From NCBI GenBank assembly GCA_021296515.1, contig JAGWAH010000006.1, positions 2,178 through 35,755 on the forward strand: a stretch of DNA of 33,578 bases, read 5' to 3'. The translations under genes were made by a program, and so were the position numbers. The notes beneath the pieces are model-generated. The model had not been told where the DNA came from, ran no database searches, and saw nothing but the letters and a program-made list of their open reading frames with translations. Origin of the DNA: Acidobacteriota bacterium. Its GTDB lineage: Bacteria; Acidobacteriota; Vicinamibacteria; Vicinamibacterales; UBA8438. Of this stretch, positions 16,420 to 24,037 are shown piece by piece (position 1 is the first letter of the stretch; each line of letters starts with the position of its first letter).

Positions 16420-16500
16420 ATGCCCTCGCGCCTGCAGCAGATCGGCTGGGTTCTGTTCCTTGTCGGGTTGATCGTCTGGGTCCTGATGCGGTGGTCGTGA
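16420..16500 (+). CDS. Predicted 26-residue single-span membrane peptide
   Basis: A very short open frame between the TonB-family gene and miaA. It reads MPSRLQQIGW, then a hydrophobic stretch VLFLVGLIVWVLM, ending RWS. That is a short polar start, one membrane span of about 16 residues and a basic end. Support for translation: GGAG at 16406-16409 ten bases before the ATG; third codon positions almost all G or C (23 of 25), as in the surrounding genes; and a TGA that overlaps a GTG start of miaA, the same four-base coupling used elsewhere in this window. I do not recognise a family. It could alternatively be a leader peptide whose translation only sets miaA expression. Confidence 0.6.
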   Translation: MPSRLQQIGWVLFLVGLIVWVLMRWS

Positions 16501-17477
16501 GCGCGCCGGCCCGGCCCCGCCTGGTGGCCATCGTCGGACCGACGGCGACCGGCAAGAGCACTCTCGCCGTCGAGCTCGCGCTGCGGATCGGCGGCGAGGT
16601 CGTCAGTTGCGATTCGACGGCCCTGTACCGCGGTTTCGACATCGGGACCGACAAGCCGTCGCCGGCGGCGCGCCGCGGGGTGCCGCACCATCTCATCGAC
16701 GTCGCGGCACCGACGGAGAGGTATTCGGCGGCGCGTTATGCCCGTGAGGCGGCCGACGCCGTGCGCCAGGTGACCGCCGCGGGCCGCGTCCCGGTGCTCG
16801 CGGGCGGCACCGGCCTCTACTATCGCGCGCTGACGCGCGGCCTGTGTCCCGCGCCGGCACGCGACGACCGGCTGCGTGCGCGGCTCGGACGCATCGCCGC
16901 GCGGCGCGGCGTCGAGTGTCTGCATCGCTGGGTGGCGCGCGTCGATCCCGAGTCGGCCCTGCGCGTCCAGCCGCACGACGAGAAGCGGCTCGTGCGGGCG
17001 CTCGAGGTCTACCTGCTGACCGGACGCACCCTGACCTCCCACTTCGCCGAGACCCGCTCCGCGCTGGAGGACTACGACGTGCGGCCGTTCGCCCTGCGCC
17101 TGCCGGCCGAGGAGATCGCCCGGCGCGTAGCGCGGCGGGTCGAGCGTCAGTTCGAGCGCGGCGTTGTGGACGAGGTCCGCCGGGCGCTCGCGGCCGGAGT
17201 GCCGGAGGATGCACATCCCTTCGGCGGCCTCGTGTACCGGCAGGTTCTGGAATACCTGAAGGGCGTTCGCGACGAGCCGGCCACGCGTGCGCTGATAGTG
17301 CAGGAGAACCGCCGCTACGCGCGGCGCCAGTTGATCTGGTTCCGAAAAGAACCTAATCTACGGTGGATTCAGCGGCCTGGGGAGCACCCCGGCGCACTGG
17401 CCGAGGTCCTGGCGGCGCTCGGCGCGCATCCCACGAGCTTGGCGCCCTCCACTGCAAATCATGTCGACCTCCGCTGA
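16497..17477 (+). CDS. miaA: MiaA, tRNA dimethylallyltransferase
   Basis: Transfers a dimethylallyl group to adenosine 37 of tRNAs that read codons beginning with U. The product is 326 residues from the GTG at 16497, which overlaps the TGA of the upstream small gene; a GTG two codons earlier (16491) is equally open. The P-loop GPTATGKST, the CDSTALYRGFDIGTDKP segment (usually DSMQVYRGLDIGTAKP), LAGGTGLYYRAL and the C-terminal RRYARRQLIWFRKEPNLRWI are all recognisable. Substitution of the usual MQV by TAL after the conserved Asp-Ser is a mild oddity. The 3' end overlaps hfq by 17 bases; miaA-hfq is a classic pairing. Confidence 0.95.
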   Translation: MSAPARPRLVAIVGPTATGKSTLAVELALRIGGEVVSCDSTALYRGFDIGTDKPSPAARRGVPHHLIDVAAPTERYSAARYAREAADAVRQVTAAGRVPVLAGGTGLYYRALTRGLCPAPARDDRLRARLGRIAARRGVECLHRWVARVDPESALRVQPHDEKRLVRALEVYLLTGRTLTSHFAETRSALEDYDVRPFALRLPAEEIARRVARRVERQFERGVVDEVRRALAAGVPEDAHPFGGLVYRQVLEYLKGVRDEPATRALIVQENRRYARRQLIWFRKEPNLRWIQRPGEHPGALAEVLAALGAHPTSLAPSTANHVDLR

Positions 17478-17712
17478 TCGTCAGTCCGTATCGAACCTGC
17501 AGGACGTCTTTCTCAACGGCGCTCGGCGCGAGCGGCTGCGCGTGACGGTGCGCCTGATGGACGGCACCGAGGTCTGTGGGCGCATCAAGAGCTTCGATCG
17601 CTACGCGCTGCTCGTGGAGCACGACGAATCGGACGTGCTGCTCTTCAAGCACGCGGTGGCGACCATCCGGCCTCGCGCCAGCGCCGGTCCGGGCCCCAGC
17701 GCGGGGGGCTGA
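17461..17712 (+). CDS. hfq: Hfq RNA chaperone
   Basis: Sm-fold hexamer that binds small RNAs and mRNAs. The 83-residue protein has LQDVFLNGARRERLRVTVRL (Sm1; Gln14-Asp15 correspond to the E. coli Gln8-Asp9 pair), then GRIKSFDRYALLVEH and the Sm2 segment LLFKHAVATIRP. The proximal-pore YKH signature reads FKH, keeping the Lys-His pair. The rim patch is Arg-rich (RRER), which in other Hfq proteins supports annealing of paired RNAs. The C-terminal tail is short and Gly/Pro/Ser-rich. It starts inside miaA and its TGA shares one base with the ATG of the dNTP triphosphohydrolase gene. Hfq suggests that the short leaders and stem-loops in this genome may be subject to small-RNA control. Confidence 0.93.
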   Translation: MSTSADRQSVSNLQDVFLNGARRERLRVTVRLMDGTEVCGRIKSFDRYALLVEHDESDVLLFKHAVATIRPRASAGPGPSAGG

Positions 17713-18788
17713 TGGCGGAGTCCGGTCGCGACGACTCGCTTCGCCGGCAGCTCGAAACGCGCGAGCGAGCCACGTTGGGGCCCGCCGCCGCGCTCAGCAG
17801 TCGCAGCCGCGGCCGGCTGCGGCCCGAGCCGGATGATCCGATCCGGCCGGCGTTCCAGCGGGACCGCGACCGGATTGTCCACTCCAAGGCGTTCCGTCGT
17901 CTCAAGCACAAGACGCAGGTGTTCCTGGCGCCCACCGGCGACCACTACCGGACCCGCCTGACGCATACCCTCGAGGTGTCGCAGATCGCCCGGACCATCG
18001 CCAAGGTGCTGCGGCTCAACGAGGAGCTGACCGAGGCCATTGCGCTGGGCCACGACCTCGGGCACGCGCCGTTCGGGCACGCCGGCGAGCGCGTTCTGAC
18101 CCGCCTGTTTCCCGGCGGCTTCAACCACTACGAGCAGAGCCTGCGCGTCGTCGACGTGCTCGAGCAGAACGGCGCGGGGCTCAATCTGACCTGGGAGGTG
18201 CGCGACGGGATCAGCAAGCACTCCAAGGGCAAGCATGGAGCCCCGGTCGGCGTCGAGCCTGCCCTGCGCGCAGCGACCCTGGAGGGGCAGGTCGCGCGGG
18301 TGGCGGATCTGATCGCCTACGTCAACCACGACATCGACGACGCGGTGCGGGCCGGCATACTGCGGGTCGAGGCCCTGCCGGCCGCACCGATCGCCGTGCT
18401 CGGCGGGACGTCCTCCGAGAGGATCGGTTGCCTGGTGGCCGACGTCGTGCGCGAGACCCTCGCGCGGGAGGGCGAACCGGAAGTGGCGATGAGCGCAGAG
18501 GTGCTGCAGGCGACGCTCGACCTGCGGTCGTTCCTGCACGCCGAGGTGTACGAGAACGACGCGGCGGTCGCCGAGTTCGCCAAGGCGTGCGGGATTCTCG
18601 AAGGCTTGTGGGAAAAGGTACGGGAGAGGCCGGCGCGCTTCCTCGATCCCCGGACGGTGGAACGCGACGGTCTCGACGTCGCGGCGAAGGACTTCCTCGC
18701 GGGGATGACGGATCGTTTTGCGATCGGGCTGTTCGAGCAGATCTTCGTGCCGCGGCCCTGGAGCCGGGGCGGGGTTGACGCCAGTTGA
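17712..18788 (+). CDS. Deoxyguanosinetriphosphate triphosphohydrolase-like HD protein
   Basis: A 358-residue HD-domain hydrolase that should split dNTPs into nucleoside and triphosphate and so control the dNTP pool. The HD metal site is complete: RTRLTHTLEVSQIAR (His), ALGHDLGHAPFGHAGE (His-Asp plus the family DLGHxPFGHxGE signature) and YVNHDIDDA (Asp). The opening DPIRPAFQRDRDRIVHSKAFRRLKHKTQVF is typical of the dGTPase subfamily; its length is near that of the shorter type 2 branch (dgt-like in Gram-positive and many other bacteria) rather than the 505-residue E. coli Dgt. Start and stop are firm: ATG overlaps the hfq stop. Substrate preference among dNTPs cannot be read from sequence. Confidence 0.92.
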   Translation: MAESGRDDSLRRQLETRERATLGPAAALSSRSRGRLRPEPDDPIRPAFQRDRDRIVHSKAFRRLKHKTQVFLAPTGDHYRTRLTHTLEVSQIARTIAKVLRLNEELTEAIALGHDLGHAPFGHAGERVLTRLFPGGFNHYEQSLRVVDVLEQNGAGLNLTWEVRDGISKHSKGKHGAPVGVEPALRAATLEGQVARVADLIAYVNHDIDDAVRAGILRVEALPAAPIAVLGGTSSERIGCLVADVVRETLAREGEPEVAMSAEVLQATLDLRSFLHAEVYENDAAVAEFAKACGILEGLWEKVRERPARFLDPRTVERDGLDVAAKDFLAGMTDRFAIGLFEQIFVPRPWSRGGVDAS

Positions 18789-18811
18789 CGCCGAGTCGGG
18801 TAAGGCCGATG

Positions 18812-18820
18812 TGATATAGT
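18812..18820 (+). promoter_or_regulatory. Extended -10 promoter before the DUF177-rpmF-fatty acid cluster
   Basis: TGATATAGT (18812-18820) is an extended -10 (TG, one base, TATAGT; five of six to TATAAT) in the 68-base gap after the dNTP hydrolase gene. Two TTGACG copies (18775, 18785) lie too far upstream (24 bases or more) to serve as a normal -35; an extended -10 does not strictly need one. Expected start is near 18827, about 30 bases before the GTG at 18857. Confidence 0.42.
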
Positions 18821-18856
18821 GCGGGGTTCGGTTGGATGACGGAAGGAGCAGCCGGG

Positions 18857-19411
18857 GTGGTGTCCATGCGTCTGGACCTGCGTGACGTTCGCGGTCCCGC
18901 GCACCGGGTCGATCGGGCCTTTCCCGCCTCGGCGTTCGGTTCGGAAGAGGCGTTCGCGGTCGCGTCGCCGGTCGAGCTGAGGTTGAACGTCCGGAAGGAC
19001 GGCGACAAGTACAGTCTGCTGGGGCGGCTCGTCACGAGGGTGCGGCACGACTGCTGCCGATGCCTGGAGCCGTTCGACTTGGCGACGGAGCTGGACATCG
19101 ACGTGCGCTATCTGCCGCAACAGGTCAATACGGGCGAAGGCGAGCACGAGATTTCCGACGACGATCTGTCGATTGCCTTCTACCGCGACGACGAGATCGA
19201 TCTCGGCGGCCTCGTGCGGGAGCAGTTGCATCTGGCGGCCCCGATGAAGCCGCTGTGCGACGACGCGTGCCGCGGCCTGTGTCCGGCCTGCGGCGCCAAT
19301 CGGAATCGCGAGACCTGCGGCTGCGACACCGCGTGGCACGATCCCCGCTTCGCCGTCCTGCGGTCGCTCGCGCGCACCTCCGCCGGCCCCGGGCCGCAGC
19401 GAAAGGGTTGA
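18857..19411 (+). CDS. DUF177 (YceD-family) protein
   Basis: A 184-residue protein of the DUF177 family, which is nearly always next to rpmF; in plants and bacteria members are linked to 23S rRNA maturation, and the exact role here is not known. It keeps the family cysteines: HDCCRCLEPFDL in the middle and PLCDDACRGLCPACGANRN with CGCD at the C-terminus, a probable zinc site. I choose the GTG at 18857 because AAGGAG lies eight bases upstream (18843-18848); the ATG at 18836 sits upstream of that ribosome site and only about nine bases after the predicted transcription start, and the ATG at 18866 is another option. rpmF follows after six bases. Confidence 0.88.
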   Translation: MVSMRLDLRDVRGPAHRVDRAFPASAFGSEEAFAVASPVELRLNVRKDGDKYSLLGRLVTRVRHDCCRCLEPFDLATELDIDVRYLPQQVNTGEGEHEISDDDLSIAFYRDDEIDLGGLVREQLHLAAPMKPLCDDACRGLCPACGANRNRETCGCDTAWHDPRFAVLRSLARTSAGPGPQRKG

Positions 19412-19417
19412 ACAGAC

Positions 19418-19600
19418 ATGGCGAATCCAAAGCGGCGGCATTCGAAGGCGCGCACGGCCAAGCGACGCGCACACGATGCTCTCAAGCCTGTCGGGTTGAG
19501 CACGTGCCCGCAGTGTCACGAGCCTCGAGTGCCGCATCGGGTCTGCCCGTTCTGCGGTTACTACAAGGGACGCCAAGTCAAGGCAATCAAGGAAGCCTAG
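19418..19600 (+). CDS. rpmF: Ribosomal protein bL32
   Basis: A 60-residue protein of the large ribosomal subunit. The basic start MANPKRRHSKARTAKRR is the hallmark of bL32. Two CXXC pairs (CPQC and CPFC) form a zinc ribbon, so this is the zinc-binding version rather than a cysteine-free paralogue used under zinc limitation. The gene lies six bases after DUF177 and 58 bases before plsX, the usual order. A GAAAGGG purine stretch (19401-19407) is the likely ribosome site. The gap after it holds the palindrome CCGGTACCGG (19601-19610) and a second palindrome against the plsX start. Confidence 0.97.
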   Translation: MANPKRRHSKARTAKRRAHDALKPVGLSTCPQCHEPRVPHRVCPFCGYYKGRQVKAIKEA

Positions 19601-19645
19601 CCGGTACCGGTGGGCGGCGTGCCGGCGTTCACCGCGGATCGCGAC

Positions 19646-19657
19646 GTGATCGATCAC
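19646..19657 (+). promoter_or_regulatory. Perfect 12-base palindrome at the plsX start
   Basis: GTGATCGATCAC is a perfect inverted repeat ending one base before the plsX ATG at 19659. It occupies the position where a Shine-Dalgarno sequence would be expected. It could be a repressor operator or a translation-blocking fold, or chance; FapR-type lipid regulation is known for plsX in Firmicutes but this site does not resemble that operator. Confidence 0.3.
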
Positions 19658-19658
19658 C

Positions 19659-20672
19659 ATGCGCATTGCCGTTGACGCGGGCGGTGGCGATCACGCACCG
19701 CGAAGCGTGGTCGCCGGTGCGCTCGTGGCCGCACGTTCCCTCGGATTCGGATTGACGCTGGTCGGCCCGAGGCAGGCGATCGACAGCGAGTTGCTGCATC
19801 ATCCCGAGGCCGAGGGGGTGGATCTGCGCGTCGTGCCGGCGCCCGACGTGATCGGGATGGACGAGGGGCCGGCGGCCCTGCGGCGCAAGCCGCGGTCGTC
19901 GGTGCGGGTCGCGGCGGAAACGGTGGCCCGCGGCGATGCCGCCGCGTTCTTCAGCGCCGGCAACACGGGCGCGACGCTTGTCGCGGCGCACGCTTCGTTC
20001 GGCATGCTGCCCGGCGTGGATCGGCCCGCGCTGGCGACTCGGATCCCGACGCTGCGACGCGACGCGGTGCTGCTCGACGTAGGGGCCACGGTCGACTGCC
20101 GGCCGCGCCACATCGTACAGTTCGCAGCGATGGGAACGGTGTACGCCAGCACGATGCTGGCGATAGAGACGCCGCGGGTGGGGCTGCTCTCGATAGGGGA
20201 AGAGTCGACGAAGGGCAACGACCTGACGCGGGATGCGCATCGGCTGCTCAGCGGCGGGCCGTTGTGCTTCATCGGCAACATAGAGGCGCGCGACGTGTAC
20301 TCCGGGGCGGCGGACGTAATCGTGTGCGATGGGTTCACCGGGAACGTCGCGCTGAAGGTGAGCGAGGGGCTGGTCGAGGTGGTCGAGGAGTTGTTGCGGG
20401 AGGAGCTGGGCCGGACGTTCACCACGCAGTTGGGGTTCCTGCTGTCGCAGCGCGCGTTTCGCCGGTTCCGCCGACGCGTCGACTACTCCGAGTACGGCGG
20501 GGCGCCGCTGCTGGGCGTGGCCGGGCTCACGATGGTCGGCCACGGGCGTTCATCCGTAAAGGCGGTTCGCAACGCCCTGGCGCTCACCTACCGTTTCGCG
20601 CGCGCGGAGTTCGTCGATACGATCGCCGCTCGCCTCGCGCCGGAGGCGCCCCTGCTGGAGCGGGCCCAATGA
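19659..20672 (+). CDS. plsX: PlsX, phosphate acyltransferase
   Basis: Converts acyl-ACP to acyl-phosphate, the donor for the first acylation of glycerol 3-phosphate by PlsY, and so starts phospholipid synthesis at the membrane surface. The 337-residue length is standard. Family signatures: MRIAVDAGGGDHAPRSVVAGAL (usually DAMGGD; here DAGGGD), ALRRKPRSSVRVAAE, FFSAGNTGATLVAA, LLSIGEESTKGNDL, ARDVYSGAADVIVCDGFTGNVALKVSEG and YSEYGGAPLLGVAG. The Met to Gly change in the N-terminal motif is minor. The TGA overlaps the fabD ATG. The start is fixed by the N-terminal motif; upstream is a palindrome instead of a clear ribosome site. Confidence 0.95.
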   Translation: MRIAVDAGGGDHAPRSVVAGALVAARSLGFGLTLVGPRQAIDSELLHHPEAEGVDLRVVPAPDVIGMDEGPAALRRKPRSSVRVAAETVARGDAAAFFSAGNTGATLVAAHASFGMLPGVDRPALATRIPTLRRDAVLLDVGATVDCRPRHIVQFAAMGTVYASTMLAIETPRVGLLSIGEESTKGNDLTRDAHRLLSGGPLCFIGNIEARDVYSGAADVIVCDGFTGNVALKVSEGLVEVVEELLREELGRTFTTQLGFLLSQRAFRRFRRRVDYSEYGGAPLLGVAGLTMVGHGRSSVKAVRNALALTYRFARAEFVDTIAARLAPEAPLLERAQ

Positions 20673-21604
20673 TCGCGTTCGTGTTTCCGGGCCAGGGTTC
20701 GCAGCGGGTCGGCATGGGCCGGGCGCTGTGCGAGACGTTTCCCATTTGCCGGCAGACGTTCCAAGAGGCTGACGAAGCGCTCGGCGACCCGATCAGCGGC
20801 CTCTGCTTCGACGGCCCGGAGGAGCAGCTCGCGCTGACGCGCAATACCCAGCCCGCCGTCCTGGCCGCGAGCGTGGCCGTGGATCGACTGCTGCGTTCGC
20901 GCGGTCATGCGCCGGCGTTCCTGGCCGGACACAGCCTGGGCGAGTATTCGGCCCACGTGGCCGCGGGTACTCTCGGGCTTGCGGACGCGCTGCGTACCGT
21001 GCGCCGCCGCGGAACCTACATGCAGGAGGCGGTGCCGGTCGGAGAGGGCGCCATGGCCGCCGTGCTGGGGCTGCCGGCCGAGCGGGTCTCGGAGGCGTGC
21101 GCCGAGGTCGCCGACGGGGAGGTCGTCAGTGCGGCGAACCTGAACGCCCCCGGGCAGGTGGCGATTGCCGGCCATGCCGCGGCGGTCGAGCGGGCGGGGC
21201 TGCGCGCCAGGGCGCTCGGAGCGCGGCGCGTGATGCCGCTGCCGGTGAGCGCCCCGTTTCATTGCGCTCTGATGAAGCCGGCCGAGGAGCGGCTGGCGCC
21301 CGAACTGCGCGCCCTCGTGGTCGCCGATCCCGAGGCGCCGGTCGTGGCCAACGTGGACGCCGAGCCCAAACGGACGGGTCGCGAGGCGGTCGAGGCTCTC
21401 ATCCGCCAGGTGAGTGCGCCCGTGCGGTGGGAGGACGTCGTTCGCCGCTTGATCGCCGACGGCGTGACCACGTTCATCGAGGTCGGGCCGGGCGGCGTCC
21501 TGAGCGGGCTCATCAGGAAGATCGATCGATCGGTAAGTGCGACCTGCGTCCACGACCCGTCGAGCCTGGAATCGGCGGAAACGACGTTGCGGGCGCAGGA
21601 ATGA
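20669..21604 (+). CDS. fabD: FabD, malonyl-CoA:ACP transacylase
   Basis: Loads malonyl groups onto acyl carrier protein for fatty acid elongation. The product is 311 residues. FPGQGSQRVGMGR opens the protein, GHSLGEYSAH carries the nucleophile Ser89, the conserved Arg follows in the LRTVRRRGTYMQEA segment, SAPFHCALM supplies the catalytic His, and FIEVGPGGVLSGL closes the fold. The ATG overlaps the plsX stop and the stop overlaps the fabG ATG, so plsX, fabD and fabG should be co-translated. Nothing unusual is seen. Confidence 0.96.
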   Translation: MIAFVFPGQGSQRVGMGRALCETFPICRQTFQEADEALGDPISGLCFDGPEEQLALTRNTQPAVLAASVAVDRLLRSRGHAPAFLAGHSLGEYSAHVAAGTLGLADALRTVRRRGTYMQEAVPVGEGAMAAVLGLPAERVSEACAEVADGEVVSAANLNAPGQVAIAGHAAAVERAGLRARALGARRVMPLPVSAPFHCALMKPAEERLAPELRALVVADPEAPVVANVDAEPKRTGREAVEALIRQVSAPVRWEDVVRRLIADGVTTFIEVGPGGVLSGLIRKIDRSVSATCVHDPSSLESAETTLRAQE

Positions 21605-22347
21605 CGCAGTTTGACCTGAGCGGGCGGGTGGCGATCGTGACCGGTGCGTCGCGAGGTATCGGCAGGGCGATCGCGCTCCGCCTTGCGTCGGCCGGCGCAC
21701 GCGTAGTGGCGGGCGCGCGCGCCGATCACGCGCAGGCGGTGGTCGACGAGATCGAGAATGCAGGCGGGACCGCGCTGGCCGTTCAGCTCGACGTGACCGC
21801 GCCGGCTTCGGCGACCGGCATCGCACAGGCCGCGCTGGAGCACTTCGAGCGCATCGACGTGCTGGTGAACAACGCCGGAATCGTGCGCGATCAGTTGCTC
21901 CTGCGGATGAAGCCGGAGGACTGGGACACGGTGATCGCCACCAACCTGACCGCCGCCTTCTCGTGCTGCCGGGCGGTGCTGCGTCCGATGGTGAAGCAGC
22001 GGTCCGGGCGGATCGTCAACATCGGCTCCGTGGTGGGGCGGACGGGCAACCCGGGCCAAGCCAACTACGCGGCGTCGAAGGCGGGGCTGGAAGGGTTCAC
22101 CCGGTCGCTGGCTCTGGAGGTCGCCTCGCGCGGGATCACGGCCAACGTCGTAGCGCCTGGAATGATCGAGACCGACATGACGGCGGTGCTCGGCGAGGGC
22201 GCCGTCGACGCGCTGCGCGGCCGCATTCCGATGAGCAGGTTCGGAACGCCGGACGACGTTGCGGCGGCGGTCTGCTTTCTCGCGTCGGACGAAGCATCGT
22301 ATATTACAGGGCAGGTTGTGAGCGTCAATGGCGGGATGCACCTCTAG
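21601..22347 (+). CDS. fabG: FabG, 3-oxoacyl-ACP reductase
   Basis: NADPH-dependent reductase of the elongation cycle, classical short-chain dehydrogenase of 248 residues. TGASRGIGRAIA binds the cofactor, NNAG is at 90-93, the catalytic set is Asn115, Ser143, Tyr156 and Lys160 (YAASKAG), and the C-terminus SYITGQVVSVNGGMHL is the standard FabG end. It overlaps fabD by four bases. A 120-base gap with two strong stem-loops separates it from acpP, the only long gap inside this cluster. Confidence 0.96.
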   Translation: MTQFDLSGRVAIVTGASRGIGRAIALRLASAGARVVAGARADHAQAVVDEIENAGGTALAVQLDVTAPASATGIAQAALEHFERIDVLVNNAGIVRDQLLLRMKPEDWDTVIATNLTAAFSCCRAVLRPMVKQRSGRIVNIGSVVGRTGNPGQANYAASKAGLEGFTRSLALEVASRGITANVVAPGMIETDMTAVLGEGAVDALRGRIPMSRFGTPDDVAAAVCFLASDEASYITGQVVSVNGGMHL

Positions 22348-22350
22348 GGG

Positions 22351-22423
22351 GTTGCGCCGTGCAACGGCGCGGACTCCTGGTGAGGGTTGGTGGGGCGGCA
22401 AGCGGAGGCCGCAGCGCGGCCTC
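22351..22423 (+). promoter_or_regulatory. Two strong stem-loops between fabG and acpP
   Basis: The first stem is GCGCCG (22354-22359) with CGGCGC (22365-22370), five-base loop; GTTGC (22351-22355) and GCAAC (22361-22365) offer an alternative pairing. The second is GAGGCCGC (22405-22412) with GCGGCCTC (22416-22423), a perfect eight-pair stem with a three-base loop. Neither has a T-run, so they are not typical terminators. They may be RNA processing or stability elements that let acpP be made in excess over fabG. Confidence 0.5.
22385..22407 (+). repeat. Copy A of a short intergenic repeat
   Basis: GGTTGG (22385-22390) followed by GGGCGGCAAGCGGAG (22393-22407). The same 15-base core occurs in inverted orientation at 33528-33542, again with GGTTGG on the same side. 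Both copies are intergenic and run on into GC-rich sequence that can fold. A short interspersed repeat family is likely. Confidence 0.5.
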
Positions 22424-22467
22424 AGGGTCGCGTTCGGCGACGATTGACGGGGCGAGGAGGCTGGTTG

Positions 22468-22710
22468 ATGGCGGTGGTTGACAAGGTCAAGAGCATCATC
22501 GTGGAGCAGTTGGGCGTCGACGAGGAAGAGGTCACGTCGGATGCGTCGTTCGTCGACGATCTGGGGGCCGATTCTCTCGACACGGTCGAGCTGGTCATGG
22601 CGTTCGAGGAAGAGTTCGGACTGGAGATTCCCGACGGGGATGCGGAGAAGATTACGCGCGTGAAGGAAGCGGTCGACTACATCGAGTCTCACGCCGGCGA
22701 CGCCGGCTAG
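22468..22710 (+). CDS. acpP: Acyl carrier protein
   Basis: Small acidic carrier (80 residues) that holds growing acyl chains on a phosphopantetheine arm. The DSL motif [12 protein letters not shown] places the modified serine at residue 36. The ATG at 22468 has a near-perfect ribosome site, AGGAGG at 22455-22460, seven bases upstream, the best in the window, fitting a highly expressed protein; an upstream in-frame start at 22387 would add basic sequence foreign to the family. It follows the structured 120-base spacer after fabG and precedes fabF by 34 bases. It would supply acyl chains to FabZ-LpxA, PlsX and FabF encoded nearby. Confidence 0.97.
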   Translation: MAVVDKVKSIIVEQLGVDEEEVTSDASFVDDLGADSLDTVELVMAFEEEFGLEIPDGDAEKITRVKEAVDYIESHAGDAG

Positions 22711-22744
22711 CGCCCCGATGGCTTGATCCCACCAGGAGCATCCG

Positions 22745-23986
22745 TTGCCAAGGCGCGTTGCAGTTACCGGCGTCGGTCTCGTGTCCTCGCTCGGAATAGG
22801 GACCGAGGCCAACTGGGAAGCGTTGCTGGCCGGCCGGAGCGGCATCCGGACCATCACCGCGTTCGACGCGTCCAGCTACGCCTCACGGATCGCCGGTGAG
22901 GTGCCCGACTTCGACCCGTTGCAGTTTCTGTCGAAGAAGGACGTCCGGAAGATGGACGTCTTCATCCAGTACGCAATCGCGGCGTCGGAATTCGCGCTCC
23001 GCGACGCCGGGCTGCCGACGAACGGGGGACTGGGCACGGAGGTGGGTGTCTTCATCGCCTCCGGGATCGGCGGCTTCAGCACCATCGAGCGAGAGCACAA
23101 GGCCCTGCTCAAAGGCGGCCCGCGCAAGATTTCACCCTTCTTCATCCCCTCGGCGATCATCAATCTCGCGGCGGGGCAGGTCTCCATCCGCTTCGGCGCA
23201 AAAGGGCCGAACTCGGCGACCTGCACGGCATGCTCCGCCTCCGCGCACGCCATCGGCGATGCTTTCGAGATTATCCGGCGGGGCGACGCGCAGGTCATGG
23301 TGGCGGGCGGATCCGAGGCGGCCATAACGCCGATGGGAGTGGGCGGCTTCGCGGCCATGCGGGCCCTGTCGACGCGCAACGACGAGCCGCAGCGCGCCTG
23401 CCGTCCGTTCGACCGGGACCGGGACGGCTTCATCATGGGCGAGGGGTCCGGCGTCGTCATTCTCGAGGATCTCGATCGCGCCCGGGCGCGCGGGGCCCGG
23501 ATCTACTGCGAGCTGGTCGGCTACGGAATGTCGGCCGACGCGCATCACATGACCGCTCCGTGCGAGGACGGCGCGGGCGCCGTGCGGGTCATGCAGAACG
23601 CCGCCCGATCGGCGGGGATCGAGCCATCGGCGGTGAACTATGTCAACGCGCACGGCACGTCGACTCCGCACAACGACCGCATCGAGACCCTGGCCATCAA
23701 GACCTGCTTCGGCGATCACGCGTCGTCGCTGGCGATCTCGTCGACCAAGTCGATGACCGGACACCTGCTCGGCGCGGCAGGCGGACTCGAGGCCGGCATC
23801 ACCGCGCTCGCGGTGCGCCACCAGATCGTGCCGCCGACGATCAATCTCGACAATCCCGATCCCGACTGTGACCTCGACTACGTGCCCAACGTGCAGCGCG
23901 CGCTGGCCATCGACTACGCGCTGTCGAATTCCTTCGGGTTCGGCGGCACCAACGCCAGCCTTCTGTTCAAGCGGTGCGACGGCTGA
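22745..23986 (+). CDS. fabF: FabF, 3-oxoacyl-ACP synthase II
   Basis: Condensing enzyme that extends acyl-ACP with malonyl-ACP. The 413-residue protein has the thiolase-fold Cys-His-His triad: Cys163 in SATCTACSASAHAIG, His in NAHGTSTPHNDRIE, and His in KSMTGHLLGAAGG, plus the C-terminal NSFGFGGTNASLLF. The start is TTG at 22745 with AGGAG (22734-22738) six bases upstream, and the protein begins MPRRVAVTGVGLVSSLG as expected. TPHND replaces the commoner TPLND next to the first His, a small change. fabH and fabI-type genes are not in the window. Confidence 0.95.
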   Translation: MPRRVAVTGVGLVSSLGIGTEANWEALLAGRSGIRTITAFDASSYASRIAGEVPDFDPLQFLSKKDVRKMDVFIQYAIAASEFALRDAGLPTNGGLGTEVGVFIASGIGGFSTIEREHKALLKGGPRKISPFFIPSAIINLAAGQVSIRFGAKGPNSATCTACSASAHAIGDAFEIIRRGDAQVMVAGGSEAAITPMGVGGFAAMRALSTRNDEPQRACRPFDRDRDGFIMGEGSGVVILEDLDRARARGARIYCELVGYGMSADAHHMTAPCEDGAGAVRVMQNAARSAGIEPSAVNYVNAHGTSTPHNDRIETLAIKTCFGDHASSLAISSTKSMTGHLLGAAGGLEAGITALAVRHQIVPPTINLDNPDPDCDLDYVPNVQRALAIDYALSNSFGFGGTNASLLFKRCDG

Positions 23987-24037
23987 TCGGGCTCCGACGG
24001 CGCCAGCGGGGGCTCGCTGAGGAGCGAAGAACGCACG

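Noticed and set aside
13824-17216. A minus-strand open frame of over 1100 codons, and many other long minus-strand frames (for example 2229-3794, 5029-6960, 7724-9661, 23132-24457, 30186-32039)
   Set aside because: They lie opposite conserved + strand genes, have low-complexity Arg/His/Asp/Val-rich translations with no recognisable motif, and arise from GC-rich codon bias.
18774-18792. Two tandem GTTGACGCC units read as -35 boxes
   Set aside because: Spacing to TATAGT is 24 and 34 bases, outside the normal range; the repeat mostly lies in the coding end of the dNTP hydrolase gene.
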